Source: Trichoplax sp. H2
Lineage: Eukaryota; Placozoa; Uniplacotomia; Trichoplacea
Assembly: GCA_003344405.1 (NCBI GenBank)
Contig: NOWV01000166.1
Location: forward strand, 62,001 to 126,000
Reading direction: 5' to 3'
Length of the DNA: 64,000 nt
Position numbers and translations under genes: made by a program. Position 1 is the first letter of the stretch. Each line of letters opens with the position of its first letter. This document shows positions 14,157 through 28,024 of this stretch, in pieces. The notes beneath the pieces are model-generated. The model saw nothing but the letters and a program-made list of their open reading frames with translations. It ran no database searches and had not been told where the DNA came from.

Positions 14157-17100
14157 TTATGATCTTGCATTTTTTCCTCTAATAAGGTCTGCCACTTTCT
14201 CACCAATCATCATACAAGCCGCGTTAGTATTGCCGGAAACAATGCAGGGCATAATGGATGCGTCTGCTACACGGATCCCATCTAAACCGTGGATTCTAAT
14301 TTTAAAAATAATAAAATTAATGCAATCAATGCAATTTTCATATTCTAAAATGCTGTGTGCAGTATTATTTTAAGATCATTTTACATAATAATATTGCCAG
14401 TGCAACTAAAATTATAGGTGATACATATACGATACACGTATATACCTTAGATCTGAATCAACCACAGTTGTAGGATCGTCAACAGCACCCATCTTACACG
14501 TACCAACCTAATAGTATATTAATACGTTTAAGAGAGTAAAGGAAGCTATTTTTTTAATTAAGTATACAGCGGCAGGGCTATTTACGCTTAATAGATTAAG
14601 TTGTAGAATTTTGCCTTATATCATGGAAAGCTAACGTACCGGGTGAAAGCAGTCCATGCCATATACTCTTATAACATCTTTCCAGTATTCAATGCTGTTA
14701 TACTCATGTGATGAATCAATTTTATAACGCAAAACTTCTTTAATATACGAACAAAGTGGCTCTGTCTCCAACAGCTTAATGGCATATTGCACTATCTAAA
14801 GATCAAATAGGAAGAAGTTAAGATCTATATACAAGGGTTATTTGTTTTCATAGTATCGTTTGCGATTAGATAAATTAAATAATTATATCGTGATTCATAA
14901 AGTAAACATTTGCCATATAATTGACTATAAATTTCTTTAGCATTTAATAACCTTAGCCATGGCTGTTAAGTCATCAGGATCATCATAATATTTAGGATCA
15001 ATATCAGGATACTCTGCTGGATCAGTACTTCTCAGTTTTACCGTTCCTCTACTTTTAGGATGTAGCAGTACGGGTACTAGAGTGAATCCTAAGTCGAATA
15101 TTGTATTTTTAGTGATTGGCATATTGCACATCTAAGTAATAGGAAACTTAAAATACCTGCAATTAAACATCAGTACGTGTATTTATATATTTAAATACCT
15201 ATATTATATATACATATCTATAAAACAAATACGTCGCGCAGAAATGTTCCAGTGAGGCTAGCTACCATTTCAATTTACTTATTTGTGATTATTATTTCTT
15301 ACCTTCTTGATCTTGAGCCATAGAATTGCCTATGAATAACGGGAAATGCCTAAGACAATATGAATATGATTATATTTTAGGACATTTAATGCGTTTCTTT
15401 CAATCATTTTAAAAATAAAAACTATTGCCAATGCCAAAATAATTTAAGTCCTAAAGGCTCTGCAAAGATGTTAATTAGTGTTCTCAGTATTCTCTTCATT
15501 GAACACTTTAATAACTAGCGCTATTTTCAATCTTCATCGTTGTGTCAGAATAAAAACTTTGAGCAATCTTACTTTTCTTTATTATAGCCTAAGTTTTCGT
15601 AGTAAAATTTATCGCTCAGTACACCATAGCCAAACAAATGGATCTGAGTATCGGGCCATGGTAGTGCATCCTAAAATAACAAAGCAGTTTAACTATAAAT
15701 GCTATCAGCATGTAACAGCTATTCGGCTAAAATTTATTTTTAAAGCGCCTCTAGATATATAGATGGAATACAGATGTTATTACTTAATATCAGTATCTTG
15801 AGAAACTATACTCGACATCTGTTTAATTGTAAATGATGATTAAATAATATTTATAACTTAATTAATTAATTGTAGCAAAGTCTTTGCTATAACCTTTGCA
15901 TGCATAGAATCCTAATAGAAGTCGCTTACAGTAAAAAATATAATTAGGGAGAGTGAAGAAGAAATGATCCCACATTTAAATTAGCTATAAATTTACATTT
16001 TATGACACTATAGTTAAAATTAGGGAAACTAACAAAAAAATGGATTTGGAAATAAGTTAAAAGAAGTTCGCAATATACAAAATTCCTAAATACTATTTAT
16101 AAATGGATATAACTGATAAAAGAATTTGTTACGGTGATATTTAGTACATTTATTGTAGCATTTCATTTCGATTTCATGCTTATTCTATCATTGTATGATA
16201 TAATATGGTTAGAATATAACTTAAGACGTAGCATTTCCTTACACTGTCATCAACAGCATTAACAAATCCGCTAGCAAGGTATCCGCTTGAAGCTATTACA
16301 CCCTGTAAAAAATCAATTCGTAATTATGTATTATTTTATATTCTAGAACTGTAAGATTGCATCCAAAATTGGGTTATTCTAATCCGATAGACGATTATAT
16401 TACGACTTCTGACCTTGCCTTTAAAAAGGTATTTCAGAATAGATGACAGTTTAGTAGCAGACTTTAAATTTAAAGTAGAGTTTTGCAAGTCTTTGGTTAA
16501 AGAACTAATGGAGATTGCGTTGTGATCCTGAAATATAGATATGTAAAGTACAGAATTAAACGATTATCATCATAATGGCAGTAGGCTACTTTTCAACATC
16601 ATATAAACCTATCTTCCGTGTCATTAACTATAACAAAATCATACCTGCATATTCCTTCCAACCGGTAAATTAGCAACCACCGGAATCTATAATATAGCAT
16701 TTTAAATTTCAAATTTTACTATAATTAGGAGTACATATACTTCTATAGTGAGATCCTCTATTTATAAGTATTTGAATAGATTAGTATTGCTATTTGAGGG
16801 TAAAGATTTAAATTCTACCTCTAGTTTTTCTAAATCCTCCTTAGGTCCTACTCCTGATAGTAGAAGGATTTGTGGTGAGCCAATAACACCTCCACATACT
16901 ATTACCTCGCTATTGCATGATATTGTTATAATTTTGTCGCTATTTTAAAAAAATAATTATTTCACGTATTGAAAAACAGATTGAATAAAAGAAGTATCTT
17001 CTATAAGGTAATTTAGTTCGTTGAAAATAACAATATTAGTAAAATAGAAACGGATAGGTTACAATGTATCTCTATGGGAACACGTTACTTCGTACTGTAG

Positions 17101-20100
17101 TAACATAATCTGTAGCGATGCATAGTAATCTGTTGGTCCTTATTAGCAATTATTGTTCAAGTACTACTGCAGAGGCATATAATCAACATAGGATAAAGCT
17201 AAAAGTCCCAGGATAATCATTTTGTAGCACGTACTAAACACGAACTAATAACAAGTTATGCGATTAGTTTTATCTTATAGTATTACTATAATATGAGGAA
17301 ATTTTTGATTCTGTATACAGTAAAAGCCGAGATGTAAGTTTACAAAGTATCATACTGTATTTCTTGAAAGACCATGTACATTTCTTTCGTTATCAACATT
17401 GGTAGATTAGTACTTACTTTTTTGAAAATTCAACGCCTACGGCTCTGTTCTCCTTAAACACAACCTATGAGTGGAAGGCAATGGGTAAAATTTTAGCGAC
17501 ATCGATTAATGCCACTGTAGCAAAAAAAGAGCAAATTCAGAGGGGAAAAAAGTATCGTGGTCCACCCCGAAAGATTTAACCATAGTAGCAAATGGAAATT
17601 TTCTTGAAAAATAGCATTTCAAGAATGGATTACCTTTCTGACGAGACAATTAACGCCAATAGCCAAATTTCTACGCCTCAGAACCTTAGATGTCAAGTAA
17701 GATGCAGCTGTGCTTTGTCGCTGTCCATTTTTGATTACTAATTGGCCTAAATCAAATCCATTCTAAAATGATAGTATTACATGAGAAATTTGCCAGGTAA
17801 ATAACCTTTCGTTTACATTTATAACGGTTACATTAGAAGAATACAATCATCTGCGATTAAAGGAATATCGATAGTAAATATGCCAATACTGTACTGATAC
17901 ACACTTATGATTTTGCATCGACTCCAAAGCTATAATTTCATAATTTTAATTTACTGACAGCTTACTAAACTCCTCAACTGGATTAAACTTTATTACGACA
18001 GATTAAGTACTAGTTTACTACGATACATTACATTTCAATAATCAAGATATCTCAAGTTTAATATTGCAATGTGCACGACAGGGTAACTTAATTTCATGCA
18101 TGGAAGTTTGCATGCTCAATAAAGCTTGAATATACAAGAGCTCTATACTTAAATTTATTTGAAGTAGCCCTAGAGCCCTTTAATTAGTTAAACTTTAGAG
18201 CCTTCGCAACTATTAGCCATACTCGAATAACTCAACTGCAATATTGCACTACTGCGTTACTGAACAAAAATATGTAAGAAAATACTAGCAATTTAAACAT
18301 AATCATACACTGTACTAATGACTTATTGTAATGGTCAGCTATAGTTCGTACGAAGAAATTTATCTAATGATCCATTGCCGTTGTGATAAGTAATTTTCTC
18401 ATGCTATCTCTTTTTTTTGGCAGAGGTAAGTATTTATTGGATAGTTGAATGGTTTAAATAAGAAGTCAATCAGACAAAACTACATATCTGCTATAAAAAA
18501 TACCGTACACTGTCATTTCTACTTCTATTCTATTAAATGCAAGCCTGACAGAAGGATCTCAAGTGTCCTTAACATATTACTTGTTGATATATGCTGTATG
18601 GAAATCATAGCATAACTACAGTAGTACTACATCGTAGGATCCAAATATAAAAATGTAATTTTAAGTAATGTCCTACTAAAGCTGTTCAAATTCTAAATAA
18701 AGATTTAAGCTGAAAGTATCTTATTCTGTAAGATAAAAATTAATTTTTAGCCCTTGTCAAGCATACTACGTGCTAGTCAGAAATGTATTGAATCACTGTC
18801 AGCATAACTATAGCACGTACAAGGAGTTCTTATCCGTAACCAAATTACAGTATATTTACCTTGACTCCACTGTTAATATCACATTCTTTATTTCCCAACT
18901 TCACGCCTAAAATGAATACGTTAATACGACTCGTAGTTAACGACAGTATATTAGATATGATTATACAACTGTGTTATGATAACATTTATATCTATCCAAT
19001 CACTCTATTATAACGAATCGTAATACATAATCGAGCATTGTAATTAAAGTAATTACCTGCTTTAACAAAAGCATCAGTTACTGGAGTAGTAAATGATGGG
19101 TCAGTCACAGTTACTGGACCTCCTACCCCGTGGGCAGGATCTTTTCGAAATTCTGGCCTAAATTAGGTATATTGTTATCGATTAAAATCCTTTTTAATCA
19201 ATGACGTAGGCTGTTATCAGACAATTTTTTCTTGTTATCTATGGCATTCAAATGTACAAACGCTATCGTGATATCATTTGCGGTAGCTTTTATGAAAGTA
19301 GCTATGAAATAAAAAGTAATACTATGCTGACTAGTTTTACATTGAGATTCGAACTAATTAGTTAGTAAGTATTTTTCCAGATTAGCCAGTTATTTTATCA
19401 TGTCATATGAATTATTAGTTTATGATCTTCAATTAATTTTTTCTAATTACATCGTTTCTCATTGCTATTCTTCAATGTATCAAGATGTAATAGTGCTTAC
19501 CTGATGTTATTTTCGGATTTAATGAAGTATGGCAGTACACTTTCGAAATTCCAGCCTTGCGCACCTAGGCAGGAATGCATTTAAATAGTTAACATTGCCG
19601 TCAATAATTGCTAAATTTAGGCCCATGTTTTAAAAGTATCATAATAATACAGATATATCTGCTAAGGGGAAGTCATCTAATACTAGGCCTTACGGTTAAA
19701 TTTACTATACATAATAAGACGATTATCGCGATTCTAAAAAACTTCGTGGCATATAATTATAATAGTTAATCTGTTACCATTGCAAATGATGTAGTAAACA
19801 TGGGAATCAATAATGTAATTTCAAGATCTAAGTCTACATTTTCAGTTTAAGTAAGGCTTGTGAGCATATTTTAATTTCATTTACCCATCTCTTGCCAAGT
19901 ATCATAATCTCCCTTGCACCCACGTATATAGACCATAAAATTAATAGAGCTACATCCTCCAAGCACCTTAGTATAAAACGTTATAATAGAGTTAGTGTAC
20001 GGCTATCAGTATTTAAACAAGATTTCACACATACGGGTATGCCTGAATACTGTATACATTCTGCGTACTACTGCGATAATAATACTACTTAATCGCAAAA

Positions 20101-20651
20101 ACTACAAAGGATACAAGTTTAAGGATAGAATATGATAATTACTCTTCCTCTTGGAATGCTAGCGACCTGTCCACACGCTAATCGCGAATTCGATTGCTCA
20201 ACCGACTATAAATTTAATTGACATAATTGAATAAATAAGGTGATAAACTTTATGGTTAATTTCTATCATCAGCTACATCAAAATCATCAACTTATGCTGT
20301 TATTATCAATTGTTTTTAACAATTTGTTTAATACGAGTATCGATACTCAATATGGGAGAAAAAAATTCGAAAGACGGATACTGCAATACTGAATCTAATA
20401 AGAAAAACCTTATAGCTCCAATCGAAATTGGGGTCATTATGCAAATCAATTGTTTTTGCAGGAACTTTTAAAGCACTTTTCTTCTCATGGCTAGGACCGG
20501 CTTCCAATAATAAAACAGTAGTTTTAAGATCTTCACTCAAGCGATTGGCGATAACGCAACCAGCAGAGCCACCTCCAATGACTATATAGTCATAAGCTGG
20601 CAAGAAATTATCGGTGATAGCACTTCGTTTGGTGAAATATGAATAAGACAT
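14157..20651 (-). CDS. GMC oxidoreductase 1 (choline/glucose dehydrogenase-like)
   Basis: FAD-dependent alcohol oxidoreductase of the glucose-methanol-choline family; substrate unknown. Eighteen exons in transcription order: 20651-20409, 20205-20143, 19966-19885, 19564-19501, 19157-19057, 18906-18860, 17762-17634, 17464-17418, 16939-16819, 16686-16645, 16527-16414, 16302-16243, 15670-15573, 15349-15303, 15088-14952, 14795-14640, 14507-14446, 14295-14157; 583 aa, typical length. Visible motifs: the ADP-binding fold [12 protein letters not shown] near residue 22, the first GMC signature [16 protein letters not shown], the second signature [15 protein letters not shown], and the catalytic-His motif FHPVGTCKMG near residue 515. 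The C-terminal [14 protein letters not shown] supplies the partner Asn. Unlike GMC2 and GMC3 it has no N-terminal membrane segment, so it is probably soluble. All junctions are GT-AG and in phase. Confidence 0.9.
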
Positions 20652-23600
20652 ACTTGTACTTCAAGGGACACTATCACTGTTGAGAAAGAAGACTTTTGAT
20701 TTTAGATTTTAGTAACTTGAATAGTTGAATAAAAAATCATTTACGATAATCGCTGAATCAATCTATTACGTAAAAATACATCTACTACGGGTTGTATAAT
20801 CTTTAACTTATAGCTCATTCACGATTTGGTTTGGTGAATTAAACTAGAATTAAATTTTAATTTGTAATACAAGTATGAGTATAACGGAATAAGATAATTT
20901 AATTATTATACTAGCACTACTTATCATGACAATATTTACCTACCGGCTAAAGGAACTCTTTAAAATGTTGATATTCCTACGGTTATCTTCAAGCTTTCCT
21001 AACAGATAGGATCAAAATTTAGATTTCTACTTAAGTAATCAATCGTGCCTGGTTCTAGAGAAAAATTCTATCCCAGGTTGATTATTTAGTCTGCATATAT
21101 TATAGACCGGTCCGTTAATGGTTTCAAGCCCAAAATCTTAAACTTTCTCACGGAAAGTCAAATAATTAATCAACAATATTGGTCGTAACACCTACCGAAT
21201 TTACGATAATATCTCATTATTCAAGTTATTATCATAACAATCGATTGTTTCTTTAGTTGAAGCCTAAGAACTGACGTAAATCCAAGGTAGTTATTGTATT
21301 GAAATATGGGCATTAAATGTAAACAGCAGCTATAATTATTCATCTAGAAACTACCTAATCACCCCGATTATAGGTCATCATGATGGTGTCATAATAATCA
21401 GTTTAGATTTTTGTGCTGCACCTCACTGGAACGGGCTACGAGCAGAAATAGATGTGCATTGGACGTATCATGGTCGTAAGAGTAGCTTTTTTATTGGGCA
21501 ACAGCTAGGCCTCAGACACTAAATTTGGGCTAAAATATTTAATAGGGCTTAGTTTTTCTTTAAATGTAGTAGACTGCTATATACTAGACACCTGTAGATA
21601 TAACTATGTTAAACTGTATCAAGCATTACCGATCTTGCAGCAAGCAAACAACTACCATCCAACTAGAATTGCCTATAATCCCAGTCACGATGTTATGATA
21701 CTTTTCCACCATTTCACAGTGTGATGTCGGTGGGCAAAGCCAAGGACAATTGAAAACGTAAAGAGTTCTTTACAAAATGATAGAGGCCTCAAGTAGAGCA
21801 CGATATGGCAGTCTACGTCAAATAGTGTATTGTATTATATAATAGGCGAAAATTACGTAATAATATAGACCGTGATCGTGCATTAAATTGTCCGTAATAT
21901 GTATGTTATATCATTCAGTAGAATGCGATATTGTACCGCACTGTACTGCAAGGTCCTTTGTTGGGTACCCGAGTTGCTATACTATATAATATTTGGGAAA
22001 AATTCGACGTATATTGCCTGTAAGCTAATGTGTATGAGATATGTAAATAGGCAATACCATGTTAGTAGACATAGCACCAAAATGAAGGATCAACAAACTA
22101 AATTAGTCGCTGTATTAAGCTCTCATGCTAGACTTCTGTCTCGTTATATTTGTATTTACTGTTAACATCAGATGTCTATCTTGACCTTTAGTTCGATATA
22201 TGCGTAGAAGAGTAACTTATAGTTATTGTTAAATCAATAAAAATGATTCTGTATTATATGTCGTACTTCATGGCGCCAAAAGTGCTATCATCGATATGAA
22301 AATGGATGTTTGCGAATGCATTATCGAAATGTTACTTTAAACAAGAAAAAGAGCCAATTTACCTGATAGGTCGCTATGGCTCGTAAATTTATATCAATAT
22401 GGCAATATGTTATATTTACTTAATAGTATGGAATGTTAGCCTGTTTGTCTGCTGAACTCTCTATCTAATGTTTAAAGTGTCTCTATACAAAATGAATTCA
22501 TTTGCAACTTTAATTCAATACCGTAATTGAAATTTATATTAAGATTACTAAGATAGTTATTTTTAATACAACATAATCTGCATGAGTCCCAAACTCGGTT
22601 CAACGAAGGATGCAATACTGTAGGCCAATATGAATATTCGAGATAGCACTATAAACCAATAATTGTCACGTCAAAATTTGGTTATAAATTATTTCTATGA
22701 ATCTTCCAATTATCCTTTGATTGAAAGTACTAAGAAATAAGTAACAGTTAATGAGCTAATGTTTTTTATCATCCGCAAATTTTAGCTGTCTTTAAGATTA
22801 TAGCTCATGTCTTATGAAGACAGCAAGCACAATCGATTGAAACGGTAGTACTTGCATGATTATGGTATATTCGTGCATAAGACTAATGAAACAACCGTTA
22901 TCGCCGATTGATAGTTGTGCAAGTAATAGCGCTAATAGCTATCAGCATTCATTTAACAGTTCTAGCCGATCTTTAAATACAATTATTCAAAATTAGTATT
23001 TTAACGAAGAAATAAATAGCACTCTTCCAAGTTGTCAAATAATGCAATTTGGCATAAAGGTAGTGCGTAGTGCTATTCATTACAATAAATTATACGGTAG
23101 CCTTTACATAAATTCACTACTATACCAGAAGATTAGACTTTTCGAGAAAATTTGCAATTGCTTTGGATTGTAACGGAAATTAAATTTCATGTCTGAGAAT
23201 TCATAAGATTTTCATATAAACATTGTTAGCGAATAAATTATCAGCACACATACACTAAAGTTTGGTATTTAAAAAAATTCTCAATTAATAGCGGAATGTG
23301 CTAAAGATATCCCTAATTTTCATTTCGCAGTTAAACTGGTAAGCCAGCAACTGCGTAACGTAAAGCTATCCTATTCGATTGAAAAATTTCATTACAAGTT
23401 AATCATAATCTTTTCATACTTGTTCTCCACAAATAATGCAATGCCATAGGACAATCACCATTGGTGAATGATCATAATAGTTTACAAGACTGCAAATATA
23501 TCACGAAATAACATTGTATTTTTATAATATACGTAGATTATAAATATTTAAGAAATAAGAGTTCTTATACCTGATACACTGTATCAGATACCTTATTTCA

Positions 23601-23760
23601 GTTTTAGTTTATAATTTAACAAAAATTATGAGAAATCTTTACATATATTGTGATATCAAAGTAATTATAAGCTAGAGATCTATGTATAAAATTAATTATT
23701 TCAATTTAAGATATCTACAGGTAGTGAACTCAAAATATTTAAAGTTGAGTTATACTAACA
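20652..23760. other. Intergenic region upstream of GMC1 and downstream of WDR83
   Basis: About 3.1 kb of AT-rich DNA with no supported exon. A short imperfect palindrome centred near 23580 (arms CTGATACA/TGTATCAG) lies about 180 bp beyond the WDR83 stop. The 88-codon open frame at 21899-22165 carries no family features. The GMC1 promoter should lie near 20650-20900, but no core element is clear. Confidence 0.5.
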
Positions 23761-26293
23761 CTATGAGCCGTCCTCTGTACAACCTTCATTATCTGACTTC
23801 TTCCAAAATATTATATCACCAAAAGCTGAAGCAGTTAACAGATACGGTTCTCTTGGGTGGAATGCTAAGGAATAAATAATATCTCGTTTCGATAGATTGG
23901 CATTTAATTTTGTCACTACAGAGCCCTACATATATTTTGTAGAAAAAGAGCGTAACATATACATCAATTAATAGCGACTTTAGGAATATTAATTTAATAG
24001 CAAATAATAAGAATGTATACTATCTATCTTTTCAATGCTCGTTAATAACAATACCCGTTTACCTCTACTAAATCCCATATAAAAATATACCCGTCTTCGG
24101 ATCCACTGACCACATGTGCATCGGTATGAGTGAAGCAACTATCAATTTTGTAATCTGAATTCTTATGACCGGTAAATCTTCATGACATTATATAATTTGA
24201 AAATCAGAAGGTGTTATTAACAAATGATAACTATTTGCAATATGTTAAACAATAGATACTGATTTGCATCATACTGTACATATGGAAAAAATCGCAGCCT
24301 ACTAGTATTTAAAATGCAATCCCTGTCAATTCGTCCTTACTAATCAGTACTTACTCATTTAAAAGCTGACCAGAATCTTTATCTAGTAAACGTAAAGTAT
24401 TATCTAGGCAAGAAGTCAGGATACATTGGCCATCCTTTGAATAGCTTACACTGGTTACAGGAGCTAAAAGATCCCATAGCGCGATGTTATGATTATTCAC
24501 AATATTATTCCTTTAGTTTTGCACTCATTACATCTTATATGATTATAGGTACCGTTACAGATCATGTTGTCATATTCGTAAACAAATTGTCGTAATATAT
24601 TAGTTCACTACATTAGCTTACGTCCAATGTAATCTTCATTCATTTTTCCAGCTCGTAAGTCATACAAACGTACTTTGCCATCTATGCAGCTAAAGATCAG
24701 AAGAACTTTGTGAAAATAAAGTATAAATGCAACCTAATAATAATTAGATGTGTAATCAGCTCAAATCTTTCTACCCAGATATAATCTCATGGTTGGAAAC
24801 TTTAACGCTCGAAATACTATCAGAAGCTTCGTCCAAGACTTGAATAGGATCATAGCGCCTCGATCTAAATTAATAATTATAATACTTAAATAGTGTCATT
24901 GTACCTAGGGTAAATGTTCAGACAGTAGAAAGATATAAACCATAAATACCGATTAAAAATCGACTCAGTATTATTATCACAGTCTGTGAAATTATTCCTA
25001 TTTGTCAAACCTGGTATCCCATGTCCTGATGGTAGCATCATACGATCCTAGAAATTAAATCATTGAATGGGAACTCATTAGTGGTATCTCTCATCATATT
25101 CATAGTCTACCCAATTCTTGATTAATTATTGAAGAAATGAAAATTTGTTATGCACAAACCTGTCACAATTACCGTACACTCATCATTGAAAGCAATGGAA
25201 TTAATAGCCTACAAACAATCACGACGGTCACATGTTACCACAAACATTTAACTGTCATATTTAGCATGACTGATCAAAATAATCTAATTCTACGAATACA
25301 AACATCTATACGCTTATAGACATCAACTACTTTACAAGTTAATAATTGGTAGCAAATATTTTATCCTTAGACTTACAAAATAATTACTAAAAAAGTATTT
25401 GCATATCACAATTAAATACTTTGATACTGTTAGGTATCAACCATATTGATAAAGTATGAATTTTAAATATCTATCCAAGTTATCCCGCGCCTTCATAGTG
25501 CACATGCCGTAGAACGTAACCTACCCCAGAGTGTCCTCTAAATTTTCGAATAATTTGACCAGTACCGACATCCCAAAGAATGATCATCTTATCGGTTCCT
25601 CCAGAAGCAAGTCTGCTATTGTCTAAGGTTCTAGTACCGATAAAAGTACAACATTCAGCTTTATATCGGATCAGATATTATCGCTTTGATTTATACACAA
25701 ACGGACCTATACAGTATACTACAGTACAATCTAGTAGTCTATATCGTCAATGATGATAGGCGTTACATTTAAGTTAATAATGAGGCTTTAGCTTAGCAAC
25801 TTACGCTGCAATATCTAATACTTCTTGACCGTGCCCTTTATAGGTTTTGATAGATAGTGCAGAGTGAGGATTCCATAGTTTAATGATTTTGTCACTTCCA
25901 CAGCTCAAGCAGTAATTACCATTGTCTGAAGAGGAGATTGTTATTAGACAAATTGACCAGCATTATTGACGAGTAATTTATCAATCAACTCGTATTCAGA
26001 CAGAGGGTTATTCGCTCATTAAATACTAGCTAAACCTGCACACCATGGTTTGCGAATGAGATTTCTTCTTATTCTAATATAAATTATCCATGATCTACTC
26101 GACACACAATGATTTCAGCTTGTGATACTTTGCTATAAACTATTTGTTTATCCAGTATTGAGCTGGTAAATTGTCCATTAGACTTACTGTTAAATCGAAC
26201 TGCTCGTACAGGACCTTGATGACCACGGAGGGTGCTTGCAGGTGTATCAGGAAGCTGAGCTGCTACAGCAGCCATTGCATGAACTGTCGCCAT
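23761..26293 (-). CDS. WDR83: WD-repeat protein WDR83 / MORG1
   Basis: Seven-bladed WD40 propeller that scaffolds ERK-pathway components and also associates with spliceosomal complexes in animals. Ten exons in transcription order: 26293-26188, 25925-25805, 25630-25525, 25208-25160, 25047-25011, 24858-24775, 24689-24622, 24463-24355, 24177-24063, 23925-23761; 319 aa, against 315 in human. Blades read in order as GHQGPVRAVRFN, CLSCGSDKIIKLWN, LASGGTDKMIILWDV, INSIAFND..GSYDATIRTWDTR, GCIDGKVRLYDLRAGK, LTSCLDNTLRLLDKDSGQ, VVSGSEDGYIFIWDLVE and SLAFHPREPYLLTAS. The pattern, including RVRRYDLR- and RLLDKDTG-like segments, matches WDR83 specifically. I placed the start at 26293; the frame stays open upstream, but there it runs through pentamer repeats and looks like 5' UTR. 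All phases agree. Confidence 0.92.
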
Positions 26294-26332
26294 GGCTTCC
26301 AGCAAATTGCAAATGATTAGCCAGCCTATACT

Positions 26333-26436
26333 TACAGTACTGTAACTTGTAGGGTACAGTGTACAGTACATAAAACGCGTTACTGCACTCATCGTGACGT
26401 ACTGTACAGTACAGTGCTGTAGTCTGTACGTCTGTA
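26333..26436. repeat. ACAGT/ACTGT pentamer cluster just upstream of WDR83
   Basis: ACAGT and ACTGT pentamers in both orientations, including a perfect GTACTGTACAGTAC palindrome near 26399-26412. The cluster begins about 40 bp upstream of the proposed WDR83 start codon, in the presumed 5' UTR or promoter. Confidence 0.65.
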
Positions 26437-27081
26437 CCATACCAAATTAGCGAACGGGGATGGACAGTATTGCAGCCACCTGTCCAAGTGTCCATTAAAC
26501 TTCAAACCTTAAATTAAATTAAATGGCCTGATGTAAAAGTTAGGCTTGGTTTTTCGTGAAAAACCAATAAACCTCATTTAAAACAGTCTATTAAAAACGC
26601 AGATACCGATACAGTAAAGCTCAAGTTGAATAGTTTCAGCAAAGAAGAATTTTTAAGAGTGCAGACCGTATTACCCGTACATCTACAAGGCGAGGATGAT
26701 TGTACAGTAGACATTCCTTATTTAATACGGGTATACGCGTATGGTCGATTAAATAAATAATAATATTTGAATTGTACAAAATTGTCAACAATATACAGAA
26801 TACTGTCTACAGAATTAAAATTTATAAGTCGGTCTGATGTGCAGATCTCTGGTATATAGTTTGTTTATATTGTTAATGAATGGTTACAAACTAAAATCTG
26901 TACAAAAGTAAATACTGCCTAGAAATTTTGCTATAGACAGTAGAATACATGTATACATATTTGTCGTGCAAAATATATCTAGTAAATACGTATTAACCTG
27001 AAAATTTTGTACCAATAGTAGGATATGTATCGTGTAAATAAATTGTTGCAATAGTCTTACACGATCGCATAAATTATAAAT

Positions 27082-27227
27082 ATCTCAAATCAGTACTACT
27101 TTATGAACATTTGCAGTAACTAGTATGGTATTAGCAAAAGCCATTACCGGTATAAAATGTGAAAATTACAGCATTACCTTCTTTGGCTGTAACACAGCCA
27201 CTCATCATATGGATTAGAAACTGGAAA
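27082..27227 (+). repeat. 146-bp direct repeat, copy 1 (abuts assembly gap)
   Basis: Matches 27879-28024 over the full 146 bases, with a single visible T/C difference (ACTAGTATGG here, ACTAGCATGG there). It ends exactly at the first base of the N run. Confidence 0.9.
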
Positions 27228-27247
27228 NNNNNNNNNNNNNNNNNNNN
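27228..27247. other. Assembly gap (20 N)
   Basis: Run of 20 N. The left flank is repeated 632 bases further on, which suggests an unresolved contig overlap or allelic copy. Confidence 0.98.
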
Positions 27248-27878
27248 AATTTCGTTAAGTAACTTTCGTATTAGTACTGTATGTTTACTGAATAAGGATG
27301 GTTACTATATACGGTATTAATGCTATGTTAAGGTTGGTGAGCGAAACTGTCAAATATACGTTTATGGTCAATTTGTTAATAAAATTAACAGATAGTATTA
27401 ACATTCAATATTATATATAGACTAACATCACTGAGGTTCAGTAACTTTTTACCGTTATCCGTGTACTGTATGCTGTACAAAAAGTAATGTACTATGCTAT
27501 ATTAAGATTAGTTAATAGTCCAAAGCACATTACGATAATTAATGTACGGTGATGGACATACCAAGTTAAGATTAGCAGGTACTGTTAGATATCTACAGTG
27601 CGGTTCAATGTCCTTAGTACTGTGGTCAATTCTATACCAATCATTATAATGTGTCTAAGGATCGCTGTCGTATGCAAGCAAAGCTTGCTCTGTCGATAAC
27701 AACCGTTATAAGAAAATGTAACAATGAAAATGGCTGTATAGAAAACTCTATAAAGATTCTATGTTTATTCAATTTTCATCAGAATATTGCATGAAATCAA
27801 AATTTAAAGGCCCAGTGGCCACCCTTAGCGATATAACGAATACTATTTTAATAATCAGTACTCTGGTGGGTGGGAGGG

Positions 27879-28024
27879 ATCTCAAATCAGTACTACTTTA
27901 TGAACATTTGCAGTAACTAGCATGGTATTAGCAAAAGCCATTACCGGTATAAAATGTGAAAATTACAGCATTACCTTCTTTGGCTGTAACACAGCCACTC
28001 ATCATATGGATTAGAAACTGGAAA
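27879..28024 (+). repeat. 146-bp direct repeat, copy 2
   Basis: Near-identical partner of 27082-27227. Sequence upstream of the two copies is dissimilar. Confidence 0.9.

Noticed and set aside
21899-22165. 88-codon plus-strand frame
   Set aside because: No family features, no splice context and unremarkable composition in AT-rich intergenic DNA; length is within chance.
26294-26440. N-terminal extension of WDR83 from an upstream Met at 26440
   Set aside because: The added residues are encoded by pentamer repeats, and the protein from 26293 already has the normal family length.
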